DNA of 64,000 nucleotides from Winogradskyella luteola. Lineage in GTDB: Bacteria > Bacteroidota > Bacteroidia > Flavobacteriales > Flavobacteriaceae. Under the pieces are notes generated by a model. The model saw only the letters and a program-made list of their open reading frames with translations, made no database searches and had not been told where the DNA came from. Of this stretch, positions 36,626 to 45,186 are shown piece by piece. The stretch lies in the NCBI RefSeq assembly GCF_019203985.1, contig NZ_JAGSPD010000009.1, positions 1-64,000 of the forward strand, in the 5' to 3' direction. The translations under genes were made by a program, and so were the position numbers. The first letter of the stretch is position 1, and every line of letters starts with the position of its first letter.

Positions 36626-37003
36626 TTATTTATACTCCATGATCAAAAATATAGCTGTGGTCTCACCAATATTTAAAACCTCATGTGTTGATACTCGATC
36701 ATTACTAAAGCTATAACCTGTCGGCACATCTACTTCTCTTGTACCAGAAGTATCAGTTATTCTAAATGTCCCGCCAGAAAGTGTGTAGCCAAAATGTGGA
36801 TTGTGATAATGCTTTTCGTGACCAACACCTGGCTTAAAAGTACACTTGAGTACTCTTAGGTTTTGCTTTTCCTCCAAAACTTCGCAAACAGCTTTACCTT
36901 TCCATCCTGCTTCGAGAGGGTCGGGTAAACTATTTTTCTTTTCACACCCTAATGAAAAAAGCAAAACGTGAATCAGTATTATGTATATAAATTCAGTTCT
37001 CAT
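36626..37003 (-). CDS. Cupin-domain lipoprotein
   Basis: The 125 residues have a lipoprotein-type signal (LLFSLGC, Cys near residue 20). The mature part is a single cupin barrel: KCTFKPGVGHEKHYHNPHFGYTLSGG carries the first cupin motif with two or three metal-binding His, and SFSNDRVSTHEVLNIG carries the His of the second. The substrate is unknown. A cupin tethered to the membrane could bind a metal or small ligand in the periplasm. It is divergent from the DUF4846 gene. Confidence 0.82.
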   Translation of the reverse strand: MRTEFIYIILIHVLLFSLGCEKKNSLPDPLEAGWKGKAVCEVLEEKQNLRVLKCTFKPGVGHEKHYHNPHFGYTLSGGTFRITDTSGTREVDVPTGYSFSNDRVSTHEVLNIGETTAIFLIMEYK

Positions 37004-37071
37004 GTAATGCTAAAGTTACATAAATTCAAATTCTGTATAACAAATCTTTAATTTTTTTCGTTTTAGAGTTT

Positions 37072-37938
37072 ATGAAGAAAGTACTACTAATTTTATTAAT
37101 ATGTCTTGCAGCAATAGCTTTGGCATTTCAATTTAAACCTGTGAAAAATGCCATAGACACCGTTAAGGCAATTGTTGAAACACCGACTTTAATTAATAAA
37201 GATAGCCTTAAGATAAAATCTCGAGTTAACATTCCTGAAGGATATAGACGAGCCAAGTATCCCAAAGGAAGTTTTGAAGATTATCTTAGAAACTATAAGC
37301 TAAAGCCCTTTGGAAATAAGATTATTAACTACGATAATTCAGAATATTTTTGGCAGGGCGGACACATTGGAGTTTTAGAAATTCCTGTGCCTAAAAACGG
37401 ATTGCAACAATGTGCAGATGCATTAATAAGGGTTAGAAGTGAATACCTTTGGAACAGTAATAGAAAAGATGAAATAGGTTTCAACTTTACCTCTGGACAT
37501 TATTGTTCTTGGAAAAAATATGCCGAAGGCTACCGTCCCAAAATCAATGGTAGTAAAGTTTCATTTCATAAAACTGCTTCAGTAAATCATTCAAAAGAAA
37601 ATTTCTATAAATACTTGAATCTTATTTATATGTATTCTGGTACACTTTCACTTTATAACGAGCTCAAATCTTTAAAAGCCAAAGATCTAAAAATCGGTGA
37701 TATGCTCATTAAAGGAGGAAGTCCAGGGCATATAGTAATGCTTTGTGATGAAGTTATAAATGATAAAGGCGAAAAGCTGTTTTTGTTATTTCAGGGCAAT
37801 ACTCCAGCACAAAGTGTACACCTAGTGAAGAATCTAAAGGATTCCGATATTTCTCCTTGGTATAAATTAGAAGATAACGCTGTGGTGCCTGTTTCAAATT
37901 ACACGTTCGGTAGTGCAAAGTTTGTACGATTTAAGTGA
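37072..37938 (+). CDS. DUF4846 family protein
   Basis: The 288 residues begin with a hydrophobic N-terminal segment (ILLICLAAIALAF), a signal anchor or signal peptide. The family pattern is visible: GYRRAKYPKGSFEDYLRNYKLKP, WQGGHIGVLEIPVP, QQCADALIRVRSEYLW, FNFTSGHYC, and a C-terminal KIGDMLIKGGSPGHIVMLCDE with a conserved His. DUF4846 proteins are uncharacterised. It is followed by a small gene and apbE, but with gaps of over 60 bp, so co-transcription is unsure. Confidence 0.85.
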   Translation: MKKVLLILLICLAAIALAFQFKPVKNAIDTVKAIVETPTLINKDSLKIKSRVNIPEGYRRAKYPKGSFEDYLRNYKLKPFGNKIINYDNSEYFWQGGHIGVLEIPVPKNGLQQCADALIRVRSEYLWNSNRKDEIGFNFTSGHYCSWKKYAEGYRPKINGSKVSFHKTASVNHSKENFYKYLNLIYMYSGTLSLYNELKSLKAKDLKIGDMLIKGGSPGHIVMLCDEVINDKGEKLFLLFQGNTPAQSVHLVKNLKDSDISPWYKLEDNAVVPVSNYTFGSAKFVRFK

Positions 37939-37994
37939 TTTTTTGTTGTTCCTGCAAAGGCAGTAATCTACTTTCCGTTTATAAAGCAATGTTG

Positions 37995-38002
37995 TATTTT
38001 TG
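37995..38002 (+). promoter_or_regulatory. -7 element upstream of the small protein gene before apbE
   Basis: TATTTTTG matches TAnnTTTG exactly, about 53 bases before the ATG at 38056. The region 37949-37969 just upstream contains a degenerate palindrome (TTCCTGC ... GCAGTAATCT). Confidence 0.35.
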
Positions 38003-38055
38003 TGTGAATTAAAGTTTACTGTTGAAGTCTATCTTGAGCGCAGTCTAAACACTAT

Positions 38056-38433
38056 ATGAGCAAAGCACTAACACCCCAAGAAGTACATAATCTTGCCATG
38101 AACCATGTTGGTAAGGATTTAGAAGCTCGTGGTTTTGAGTTTATTGCTATAAATAGTAAGCTTAAGCGCCATCCTCAATTTGTTTGTATCGATAAGAATA
38201 ATCAATACTATTTTGTAATAGTGAGAGCTGTGATTTTACCTGAGAATCCAAACAATTACGATGTAATTTGGATGGAGACATTCAAAAAGCATGCCTTTGA
38301 AAAAGATGCAAAAGTGTTGTATGCTGGTGTTGGTCTAGGTAATCCAAAAGGAGAAGATTTACCTATTTACCTAAACGAAGAATATTTGATTGAATATAAT
38401 GGTATTCAAGTTATCGAAATGAATTTAAATTAA
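38056..38433 (+). CDS. Small conserved flavobacterial protein upstream of apbE
   Basis: The 125-residue protein has no signal peptide and no membrane helix. The beginning (TPQEVHNLAMNHVGKDLEARGFEF) is helical. The rest alternates strands and helices (QFVCIDKNNQYYFVIVRAV) with a single Cys. I recall close relatives labelled as NQR subunit F in flavobacterial genomes, but it has no [2Fe-2S], FAD or NADH motif, so that name is not supported here. The place directly upstream of apbE leaves open an accessory role in Nqr maturation, by inference only. Confidence 0.75.
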   Translation: MSKALTPQEVHNLAMNHVGKDLEARGFEFIAINSKLKRHPQFVCIDKNNQYYFVIVRAVILPENPNNYDVIWMETFKKHAFEKDAKVLYAGVGLGNPKGEDLPIYLNEEYLIEYNGIQVIEMNLN

Positions 38434-38498
38434 TCTTCAGACTGATAAAGTCTCATTGAGCAAAAATCGAAATATAGTCAAAGTCAAAAATATATAGC

Positions 38499-39488
38499 AT
38501 GAGAAAATCAATGTTTTTATTCCTGATAGCAATAGTATGCACGTGCTGCAAGGAAGACAAAAAACAACCAGAATTAACAAAACTGTCAGGTCCGGTTTTT
38601 GGCACGAGTTTCAATATTCAGTACTATTCTGAAGAAGGTGCTAATTACAAGAAACAATTTGATAGTCTATTTGCAGTAGTTAATCAATCACTTTCCACAT
38701 ACATTCCAGATTCTGATATTTCTAGGCTAAATAGAAATGAAGATGTAGAAGTAGACCACCATTTTAAACGCGTGTTTAAGACCTCAAAGGAAGTTTATAG
38801 AACCACAGAAGGGGTGTTTGATCCCACAATAGGTAATGTAGTCAATGCTTGGAGTTTTGGTGCTGAAAAAAATAAATTCCTTACCGATAGTACAGCAATT
38901 GATAGCCTTATGCAATATGTAGGGTTAAACCGTGTGGGTTTGGTTGGCAATAGATTAAAAAAACCAAAAGAATCGTACATAGAATTTAATGCTATAGCCA
39001 AAGGTTATGGTTTAGATGTTATTGCTGAGTTTTTGGAAAACAAAGAAATAGAAAATTATTTGATCGAAATTGGTGGCGAGGTTAGGGTTAAGGGTAAAAA
39101 TGTAGAAAAGAAATCACCTTGGCGCGTCGGTTTGGACGAACCTCGTTTCGATGGGCAACATTCTGTTTATAAAGCCATAACTCTAAAAGATGAAGCTATG
39201 GCAACTTCTGGTACATATAGGAAATTTAAAACAGATGAAAAGGGTAATCGTTATGCGCATATCATCAATACAAAAACTGGATATCCTACAAAAACCAATG
39301 TATTAAGTGTATCTGTAATAGCTGAAGATTGTATGACTGCTGATGCTTATGCAACAGCATTTCAAGCCATGGGAATCGAAAATGTGACATATTTTCTTCA
39401 ATCACATCCAGAACTGAAAGCCTTTATAATTTTTGAAAATGATAAACAAGAAATTGAAACATTGAATTTAAATAACTTTCCTGAGTAA
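38499..39488 (+). CDS. apbE: FAD:protein FMN transferase ApbE (lipoprotein)
   Basis: The 329 residues start with a signal and Cys cluster (VCTCCKE) that looks like a lipobox, so the enzyme is probably membrane-tethered in the periplasm. Family motifs are GPVFGTSFNIQYY, SDISRLNR, YIEFNAIAKGYGLDV, YLIEIGGEVRVKG and the metal/FAD site YAHIINTKTGYPT with CMTADAYATAFQAMG. It moves FMN from FAD onto Thr of target proteins, here most likely NqrB Thr227 and NqrC Thr237. The targets are encoded in the nearby nqr operon. Confidence 0.95.
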   Translation: MRKSMFLFLIAIVCTCCKEDKKQPELTKLSGPVFGTSFNIQYYSEEGANYKKQFDSLFAVVNQSLSTYIPDSDISRLNRNEDVEVDHHFKRVFKTSKEVYRTTEGVFDPTIGNVVNAWSFGAEKNKFLTDSTAIDSLMQYVGLNRVGLVGNRLKKPKESYIEFNAIAKGYGLDVIAEFLENKEIENYLIEIGGEVRVKGKNVEKKSPWRVGLDEPRFDGQHSVYKAITLKDEAMATSGTYRKFKTDEKGNRYAHIINTKTGYPTKTNVLSVSVIAEDCMTADAYATAFQAMGIENVTYFLQSHPELKAFIIFENDKQEIETLNLNNFPE

Positions 39489-39523
39489 ATATATGTGACC
39501 TTTCTAAATATGCTGTGTCTTTT

Positions 39524-40288
39524 TTATTTGTAAACTACTGGAATAATCTCTCCTTTGGCTAAACGATATTTATCAATATCATTATTACTAAGTTGAGATG
39601 TATAGTCAACTTCCTCAACCTTAAAACCAATGGAGCGAAGCTTATCAAAATAATCCCTTCCATAGACTCTAACATGGTCGTATTGTCCAAATATTTTTGC
39701 ACGTTCAGACTTGTCTGTTATTGTATCATCTTCAAAGGTAGCTTCTCGATTCATATCTTGAGGAATCTGAAAAATACCATAACCACCAGATTTCATAACA
39801 CGGTATAACTCTTGCATGGCTTTAGTGTCATTTGGTATATGCTCTAAAACATGATTGCAAAGTATAACATCATAAGTATTGTCATTAAAAGGAAGGTTAC
39901 AAATATCAGCCTTTACATCTGCAATTGGTGATAACAAATCTGTTGTTGTATAATCTAGATGTTTTAGTTTTCTAAACCGTTTCAAAAAACACTGCTCTGG
40001 CGCAAAATGAAGTACTTTCAAATTTTCTGAAAAAAAGTCGGTCTCATTTTTAAGATACAACCAAAGTAATCTGTGGCGCTCCAGAGATAATGTTGAGGGT
40101 GATAATATATTTGGTCGTTGTTTGCCGTATCCATAAGGTAAAAAGATTCTAAAGCTTTTACCATCAATAGGGTCGGTGTAGTTTTTACCCCTTAGAAAAA
40201 GTTCTAGTATTGGCCTGACCAAATAGCTTAACCGAATAAGTAAAGGTCTTGGTAAGAGATTAAGAAAAAATTTGAATAGAGATTTCAT
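39524..40288 (-). CDS. Class I SAM-dependent methyltransferase
   Basis: The 254 residues contain a methyltransferase domain: LKVLHFAPEQCFLKRF (about residue 88) as motif I, then DYTTTDL, VKADICNLPFNDNTYDVILCNHVLEHIPNDTKAMQELYRVMKSGGYG. The N-terminal 60 residues are basic and hydrophobic (LLPRPLLIRLSYLVRPILELF) and may dock at the membrane. The substrate is unknown. The start codon lies one base after the stop of map, so the two are probably translated from one message. Confidence 0.88.
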   Translation of the reverse strand: MKSLFKFFLNLLPRPLLIRLSYLVRPILELFLRGKNYTDPIDGKSFRIFLPYGYGKQRPNILSPSTLSLERHRLLWLYLKNETDFFSENLKVLHFAPEQCFLKRFRKLKHLDYTTTDLLSPIADVKADICNLPFNDNTYDVILCNHVLEHIPNDTKAMQELYRVMKSGGYGIFQIPQDMNREATFEDDTITDKSERAKIFGQYDHVRVYGRDYFDKLRSIGFKVEEVDYTSQLSNNDIDKYRLAKGEIIPVVYK

Positions 40289-40289
40289 T

Positions 40290-41108
40290 TTAAAGCACTA
40301 AAGCTTTTTGTCTGAACTTATCCTCTTCATCTGAAGTTATTCCCAAAGCTTCATGCACATAGGCAAACGTCGAAAGAATTTCTGGCTGACCATCTACAAT
40401 AGCTATATCATGCTCAAAATGGACGCTTGGTTTTCCGTCTTGTGTCACAATGGTCCAACCATCTTTTAATTGCTTCACTTTATGGGTTCCCATATTTATC
40501 ATAGGCTCAATAGCAACGACCATACCTTCTATAAATTTTTTCCCTCTTCCACGTCTACCATAATTTGGCATTTCAGGGTCTTCGTGCATTTTACGACCGA
40601 TACCATGGCCTACTAACTCTCTTACAACACCGTAACCATGAGATTCACAATATTGCTGTATGGCATAACCCACGTCTCCTACACGGTTACCGATTCGTAA
40701 TTTATCAATACCGATATATAGAGATTCTTTAGTGGTTTTCATTAATTTTTTGGTATCCTCATCAACATTACCTATTTCGAATGTATAAGCATGGTCACCA
40801 TAAAAGCCATTCATCAAAGCACCACAATCAATAGAAACAATATCTCCATCTTTCAGCGAAATATCAGTTGGCAAACCATGTACCACAGCTTCATTAACAC
40901 TGCAAAGTAAGGTAGAAGGGCAATCGTACAAGCCTTTAAATCCTGGCACAGCTCCATGATCTCTTATAAAAGTTTCTGCAATAGTATCTAAATGATTAGT
41001 TGTAACTCCTTCCTTAACTTCTTTCGCTAGCATGCCTAAGGTCTTAGATACAACTAAGGCACTTTGGCGCATTAATTCAATTTCCTCTTTGGTTTTTACA
41101 ATAATCAT
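40290..41108 (-). CDS. map: Methionine aminopeptidase, type I
   Basis: The start at ATG 41108 gives 272 residues (MIIVKTKEEIELM); a TTG 21 bases upstream is less likely. The five metal ligands are in place: IVSIDCGALMNGFYGDHAYTF (two Asp), GHGIGRKMHEDPEMPNYG (His), VAIEPMI (Glu) and FEHDIAI (Glu). The enzyme removes the initiator Met from nascent proteins. It lacks the N-terminal zinc-finger extension of eukaryotic enzymes. It is followed after one base by a methyltransferase gene. Confidence 0.97.
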   Translation of the reverse strand: MIIVKTKEEIELMRQSALVVSKTLGMLAKEVKEGVTTNHLDTIAETFIRDHGAVPGFKGLYDCPSTLLCSVNEAVVHGLPTDISLKDGDIVSIDCGALMNGFYGDHAYTFEIGNVDEDTKKLMKTTKESLYIGIDKLRIGNRVGDVGYAIQQYCESHGYGVVRELVGHGIGRKMHEDPEMPNYGRRGRGKKFIEGMVVAIEPMINMGTHKVKQLKDGWTIVTQDGKPSVHFEHDIAIVDGQPEILSTFAYVHEALGITSDEEDKFRQKALVL

Positions 41109-41126
41109 AGCTCTAAGTTTAATTGG

Positions 41127-41134
41127 CAAAGATA
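41127..41134 (-). promoter_or_regulatory. -7 element of the map promoter
   Basis: The minus strand reads TATCTTTG, an exact TAnnTTTG match, ending 18 bases before the ATG at 41108. The leader would be short. Confidence 0.4.
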
Positions 41135-41204
41135 GATAATTATAACAATTTTAAAATATTATAGAAACATGATAAATAACAGTTTTTTTGTATTTTTTAC
41201 GAGG

Positions 41205-41212
41205 TAAGTTTG
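41205..41212 (+). promoter_or_regulatory. -7 element upstream of the CoA-transferase gene
   Basis: TAAGTTTG matches TAnnTTTG exactly and ends 20 bases before the ATG. A TTTTTTTG stretch lies 14 bases upstream, closer than the usual -33 spacing. Confidence 0.4.
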
Positions 41213-41232
41213 CAACCTAAAATCTATAAAAA

Positions 41233-42498
41233 ATGTACAAAGTAGTTAGCGCAGAAGACGCAGTAAAAGTTATAAAATCTAATGATAAAATATATATACA
41301 AGCAGCAGCAGCAGCCCCAAAATCCTTGATAAAAGCCATGTCCGCTAGACATGAAGAATTAAGAAATGTTGAGATTTGTCAGTTGCATACTGAGGGAGAA
41401 GCACCATATGCAGATGTTAAACTAAAAGACAGTTTTCATGTAAATTCCTTTTTTATTGGTAAAAACGTTAGACATACCTTAAAAGCTGGCAATGGATCTT
41501 ACACACCTGTATTTTTAAGTGAAGTGCCACGTTTGTTTAAGGAGAATATTATTGATTTAGATGTAGTTTTAATTCATGTTTCTATTCCAGATCAACATGG
41601 TTATTGCTCACTGGGAGTTTCTGTAGAAGCGACACTGGCTGCGATTGATAACGCTACAACAGTAATTGCACAAATCAACAAAAATATGCCGCGTACTCAT
41701 GGAGCAGGTATCATTCACCATACAGAAATTGATTACTTTGTTGAGTGTGATGATGAAATTCCAACTATGGAAATGTCTGTTCCATCTGAAGTTGAAAGTA
41801 AAATAGGTGATTATGTAGCTAGCTTAATTGAAGATAGAAGTACATTGCAAATGGGTATTGGTTCTATACCAAATGCAGTTTTAACAAGATTGACAAATCA
41901 CAAGGATTTAGGTTTACATACTGAGATGTTTTCTGATGGTGTTATAGATTTAATTTTAAGTGATGTTATTAACGGTAACTATAAAAAAATTAATAGAGGA
42001 AGAGCCTTAACCACTTTTTTAATAGGCTCTAAACGTTTGTATGACTACGTTGATGATAATCCTTTTGTAGAAATGCGCGCGTCAAATTACACAAATAATA
42101 CGGCTTACATAAAGCAAAATCCAAGAATGGTAGCTATCAATTCTGCTATTGAAATTGATGTCACTGGTCAGGTTTGTGCAGATTCTATTGGTTCTAGTAT
42201 GTACTCTGGTGTAGGAGGTCAAATGGATTTTATCCGTGGCGCATCATTGAGCAAAGGCGGTAAAGCGATTATTGCATTACCTTCCATAACTCGAAAGGGA
42301 ATAAGTAGAATAGTACCTGTTTTAAAAACGGGAGCTGGAGTTGTAACAACGAGAGCTCACGTCCACTACGTTGTAACTGAATATGGTATTGCTAATCTAT
42401 TTGGAAAAACCATAAAAGAACGTGTCAAAGCCCTTGTAGAAATAGCACACCCTGATCATAGAGAAGAGATTAATAAGGCTTATTTTGAAATGATTTAA
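41233..42498 (+). CDS. Acetyl-CoA hydrolase/transferase family protein
   Basis: The 421 residues match the 4-hydroxybutyrate/acetate CoA-transferase family. Visible marks are LHTEGEAPYAD, LIHVSIPDQHGYCSLGVSVEATLAA, LQMGIGSIPNAVL, GLHTEMFSDGVIDL (with the Glu that forms the CoA thioester), GVGGQMDFIRGA and VVTEYGIANLFGKT. It moves CoA between short carboxylic acids such as acetate and succinate; the exact pair cannot be read from sequence. It is a single gene, convergent with the HAD protein 13 bp away. Confidence 0.92.
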   Translation: MYKVVSAEDAVKVIKSNDKIYIQAAAAAPKSLIKAMSARHEELRNVEICQLHTEGEAPYADVKLKDSFHVNSFFIGKNVRHTLKAGNGSYTPVFLSEVPRLFKENIIDLDVVLIHVSIPDQHGYCSLGVSVEATLAAIDNATTVIAQINKNMPRTHGAGIIHHTEIDYFVECDDEIPTMEMSVPSEVESKIGDYVASLIEDRSTLQMGIGSIPNAVLTRLTNHKDLGLHTEMFSDGVIDLILSDVINGNYKKINRGRALTTFLIGSKRLYDYVDDNPFVEMRASNYTNNTAYIKQNPRMVAINSAIEIDVTGQVCADSIGSSMYSGVGGQMDFIRGASLSKGGKAIIALPSITRKGISRIVPVLKTGAGVVTTRAHVHYVVTEYGIANLFGKTIKERVKALVEIAHPDHREEINKAYFEMI

Positions 42499-42511
42499 TG
42501 AAAATATAGTA

Positions 42512-42910
42512 TTAAAACTGCCACCATTTTTTCTTGACATTTTTGATATCTGGTTTTTCATTGGTAATGATTTGGTAGACTTCTCCCCAACCAAGAATAC
42601 CCCCAATGTTTCTATCGTCAATAAAAAGATCTGCATGAATTTTTCGACTTCTAGTATAATCGAATTTTTCTTCTGGGAAGCTTGCATTCACAGCATAAAA
42701 TTCAATACCGTTTTCTTTACAGAAATCAACGGCCTCTCGTAGTTTTGTGCCGCTTCTGTAGGTCCAAAGTATAAGTCTATGACCATCTTGTTGTAAGCGT
42801 TGTAAGGTTTCGAAAGCAAAAATGCGAGTCTTTCCAATTTTTGGATATGCATCTTCAACAATGGTACCGTCAAAATCTACAGCTATTATTAATCTATCCT
42901 GAAAATTCAT
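42512..42910 (-). CDS. Small HAD-superfamily protein (BT0820-like)
   Basis: The 132 residues contain HAD motif I at the N-terminus (IIAVDFDGTIV, with both Asp), motif II as LILWTYRSG, and a late DLFIDDRNIGG in place of motif IV. There is no cap domain. Similar short HAD proteins of Bacteroidota are known from structural work without an assigned substrate. It could be a small phosphatase. Confidence 0.85.
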   Translation of the reverse strand: MNFQDRLIIAVDFDGTIVEDAYPKIGKTRIFAFETLQRLQQDGHRLILWTYRSGTKLREAVDFCKENGIEFYAVNASFPEEKFDYTRSRKIHADLFIDDRNIGGILGWGEVYQIITNEKPDIKNVKKKWWQF

Positions 42911-42931
42911 ACTATCAATTCAATTATGGGG

Positions 42932-42939
42932 CAAAGGTA
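42932..42939 (-). promoter_or_regulatory. -7 element of the HAD gene promoter
   Basis: The minus strand reads TACCTTTG, an exact TAnnTTTG match, ending 21 bases before the ATG at 42910. It lies between the HAD start and the gpmI stop. Confidence 0.4.
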
Positions 42940-42953
42940 CAACTTTAACAAGT

Positions 42954-44471
42954 TTACACAAGACTATGTTGTGTCATAGCTTCTGGTTGTGGAATGCCAA
43001 TTAATTTTAAGATTGTTGGTGCAATATCCCCAAGAATTCCATCCTTTATCTCTTTTAAATCTTTATCAATTAAAATAATAGGAACAGGATTGGTCGTATG
43101 AGCAGTGTGGGGCGAACCGTCTGGATTAATCATGGTTTCGCAATTCCCATGATCTGCTATTAAAATAGTTGTGTAGTCATTATTTAACGCTTCGGTAACT
43201 ACACTTTTTACACACTCATCAACGGCTTCACAGGCTTTAATCGCAGCTTCCATAACACCTGTATGGCCAACCATATCTCCGTTGGCAAAATTAAGGCATA
43301 CAAAATCCACTTCTCCTTTTTGTAATTCTGGAAGTAAAGCATCTCGTAACCCAAAGGCACTCATTTCTGGTTTTAAATCGTATGTCGCAACTTTTGGTGA
43401 GTTTCTCAATATTCTTGTTTCACCTTCAAAGGGGTCTTCTTGACCTCCTGAAAAGAAAAACGTTACATGTGGATATTTTTCCGTCTCAGCAATCCTAATT
43501 TGCTTTTTATTGTGTTTTTCTAAAACTTCCCCAAGGGTTTCGGACAAATTGTCTTTGTTGAAAACTACCTTAATACCATTAAAATTGTCATCATAATTAG
43601 TCATGGTAACATAATATAAGTTAAGCTTATGCATGTTATACTCATGGAAATCTTCCTGTGACAAGGCTTGGGTCAGTTGTCTTCCTCGATCTGTTCTAAA
43701 GTTGAAAAATATAACAACATCTTCTTCCTTTATTTTTGCTGTTGGTTCGTTATCATTACCAACGATTACTAAAGGCTTTATAAACTCATCGGTAATATCA
43801 TCTTCGTAACTTTGCTGTATAGATTTTAAAACATTTTGGGTTTGCTCACCTTCACCTTTAACAATGGCATCATAAGCTAATTTTACACGTTCCCAACGTT
43901 TATCTCTATCCATAGCGTAATAACGACCAGTAACGGTTGCAAGTTTTCCAGTAGTTTTATTCAAATGGTCTTCCAATTCAGAAATAAAACCATATCCAGA
44001 CTTTGGATCTACATCTCTTCCGTCCGTAAAAGCATGGACAAATACGTTTTCTAATTCATAATCATTGGCGGCATCTAGCAACCCAAAAAGATGATTTAAG
44101 TGTGAATGCACACCGCCATCACTTACCAAACCTATTAAATGAATGTTTTTATTTTGGCTCTTTGCATATTGAAAAGCATCTTTTAATACGAGCTCTTCTT
44201 GAAGTGTTTTATTTTTTACAGCAAGGTTTATCTTTACTAAATCTTGATATACAATTCTCCCAGCTCCTAAATTCATGTGGCCGACTTCACTATTTCCCAT
44301 TTGTCCTTCCGGTAGTCCTACGTGTAATCCATCTGTGCGTAAACTAGCACTAGGATATTTTGTGTAAAGCGAATCTATAAATGGTGTTTGGGCATTATCT
44401 ATAGCAGAAACTTTAGGGTCTGGTGATTTTCCCCAACCATCTAAAATCATTAAAACAACCTTTTTGTTCAT
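42954..44471 (-). CDS. gpmI: 2,3-bisphosphoglycerate-independent phosphoglycerate mutase
   Basis: The 505 residues match the Mn-dependent iPGM. LMILDGWGKS at the N-terminus, the catalytic Ser61 in QMGNSEVGHMNLGAGRIVYQD, the DGRDVDPKSG substrate loop, YAMDRDKRWER, and the metal sites VCLNFANGDMVGHTG and ILIADHGNCE are all present. It interconverts 3- and 2-phosphoglycerate in glycolysis and gluconeogenesis. Confidence 0.98.
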   Translation of the reverse strand: MNKKVVLMILDGWGKSPDPKVSAIDNAQTPFIDSLYTKYPSASLRTDGLHVGLPEGQMGNSEVGHMNLGAGRIVYQDLVKINLAVKNKTLQEELVLKDAFQYAKSQNKNIHLIGLVSDGGVHSHLNHLFGLLDAANDYELENVFVHAFTDGRDVDPKSGYGFISELEDHLNKTTGKLATVTGRYYAMDRDKRWERVKLAYDAIVKGEGEQTQNVLKSIQQSYEDDITDEFIKPLVIVGNDNEPTAKIKEEDVVIFFNFRTDRGRQLTQALSQEDFHEYNMHKLNLYYVTMTNYDDNFNGIKVVFNKDNLSETLGEVLEKHNKKQIRIAETEKYPHVTFFFSGGQEDPFEGETRILRNSPKVATYDLKPEMSAFGLRDALLPELQKGEVDFVCLNFANGDMVGHTGVMEAAIKACEAVDECVKSVVTEALNNDYTTILIADHGNCETMINPDGSPHTAHTTNPVPIILIDKDLKEIKDGILGDIAPTILKLIGIPQPEAMTQHSLV

Positions 44472-44490
44472 GTTAAATTAATTTAGTTAT

Positions 44491-44498
44491 CAAAGATA
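44491..44498 (-). promoter_or_regulatory. -7 element of the gpmI promoter
   Basis: The minus strand reads TATCTTTG, an exact TAnnTTTG match, ending 19 bases before the ATG at 44471. Confidence 0.4.
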
Positions 44499-44632
44499 AG
44501 AGAATAGTGTAACAATTTTAATGCTTAAAATTTTACCTATTATTTGTGTTTTAAGTATTGATAATCCGCATGTTATGTTGAAATGGATTTTTGTGAAAGT
44601 GTTAACATATTTGTTTCTTAAACGTTAAATGT

Positions 44633-44646
44633 ATGTTATATAACAT
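44633..44646. promoter_or_regulatory. Palindrome in the gpmI/ankyrin divergent region
   Basis: ATGTTATATAACAT is a perfect 14-base palindrome, and AGTGTAACACT 5 bases further is another symmetric element. Both share GTTA/TGTA half-sites with nearby sequence. It could be an operator; this is a guess from symmetry. Confidence 0.3.
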
Positions 44647-44729
44647 TTTTTAGTGTAACACTTTGAAGATTATGTCGTCTCTTTAATATATCAAAAAAAC
44701 AAATCAATTAAATTTAAAATTCTTTCATC

Positions 44730-45125
44730 ATGAGAAAATCAGCAGTAATTTTAGCCTTAGCATTGGGCTTTTCAATTAGTAATTTAAATGCGACAAACGA
44801 TATTATAGCTCCAGAAACTAACGAAGTGACTGTTAAAACAGTAGAGGTTAGTCCTTTATGCAAAGCCATAGCAACAGGTAACGTTGAAGAGGTAAACAAG
44901 CTTATTAAGGCAGGTGCAGATGTTAATGCTAAATCTAATGGCATGCAACCCATACATTATGCTGCTAAGTATAATCGGGTAGATGTACTTAAAATTTTAA
45001 TAACTGCAGGTGCAGATGTTCATTCGTATTGTGACAAAGGTATTTCCGCCTTAAGACATGCAGAAAGATCTAATGCTAAAGAAGCGGCACAGTTTTTGAA
45101 AAGATTTAAAAGAAAAAGAGTCTAA
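44730..45125 (+). CDS. Secreted ankyrin-repeat protein
   Basis: The 131 residues start with a signal peptide (RKSAVILALALGFSISNLNA). The mature part has an initial helix (LCKAIATGNVEEVNKLIKAGADVNAKS) and two clear ankyrin repeats (GMQPIHYAAKYNRVDVLKILITAGADVH and GISALRHAERSNAKEAAQFLKRF), ending in a basic tail. Ankyrin repeats bind proteins; the partner is unknown. The location should be periplasmic. It ends at a shared terminator with the M48 peptidase. Confidence 0.88.
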   Translation: MRKSAVILALALGFSISNLNATNDIIAPETNEVTVKTVEVSPLCKAIATGNVEEVNKLIKAGADVNAKSNGMQPIHYAAKYNRVDVLKILITAGADVHSYCDKGISALRHAERSNAKEAAQFLKRFKRKRV

Positions 45126-45156
45126 TTAAAGACAATTATTTGAGTTAGTTAATTGT

Positions 45157-45186
45157 AAAAAGCGTCTTAATTTAAGACGCTTTTTT
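45157..45186. terminator. Bidirectional terminator between the ankyrin and M48 genes
   Basis: A 13-base perfect stem (AAAAAGCGTCTTA / TAAGACGCTTTTT) with a 3-base loop has an A-run on one side and a T-run on the other. The right arm contains the stop codon of the M48 peptidase (45172-45174), so that gene ends inside its own terminator. Confidence 0.85.

Noticed and set aside
38056..38433. Naming the 125-residue protein as Nqr subunit F
   Set aside because: A complete NqrF with [2Fe-2S], FAD and NADH motifs is encoded at 31701-33020. The small protein has none of these.
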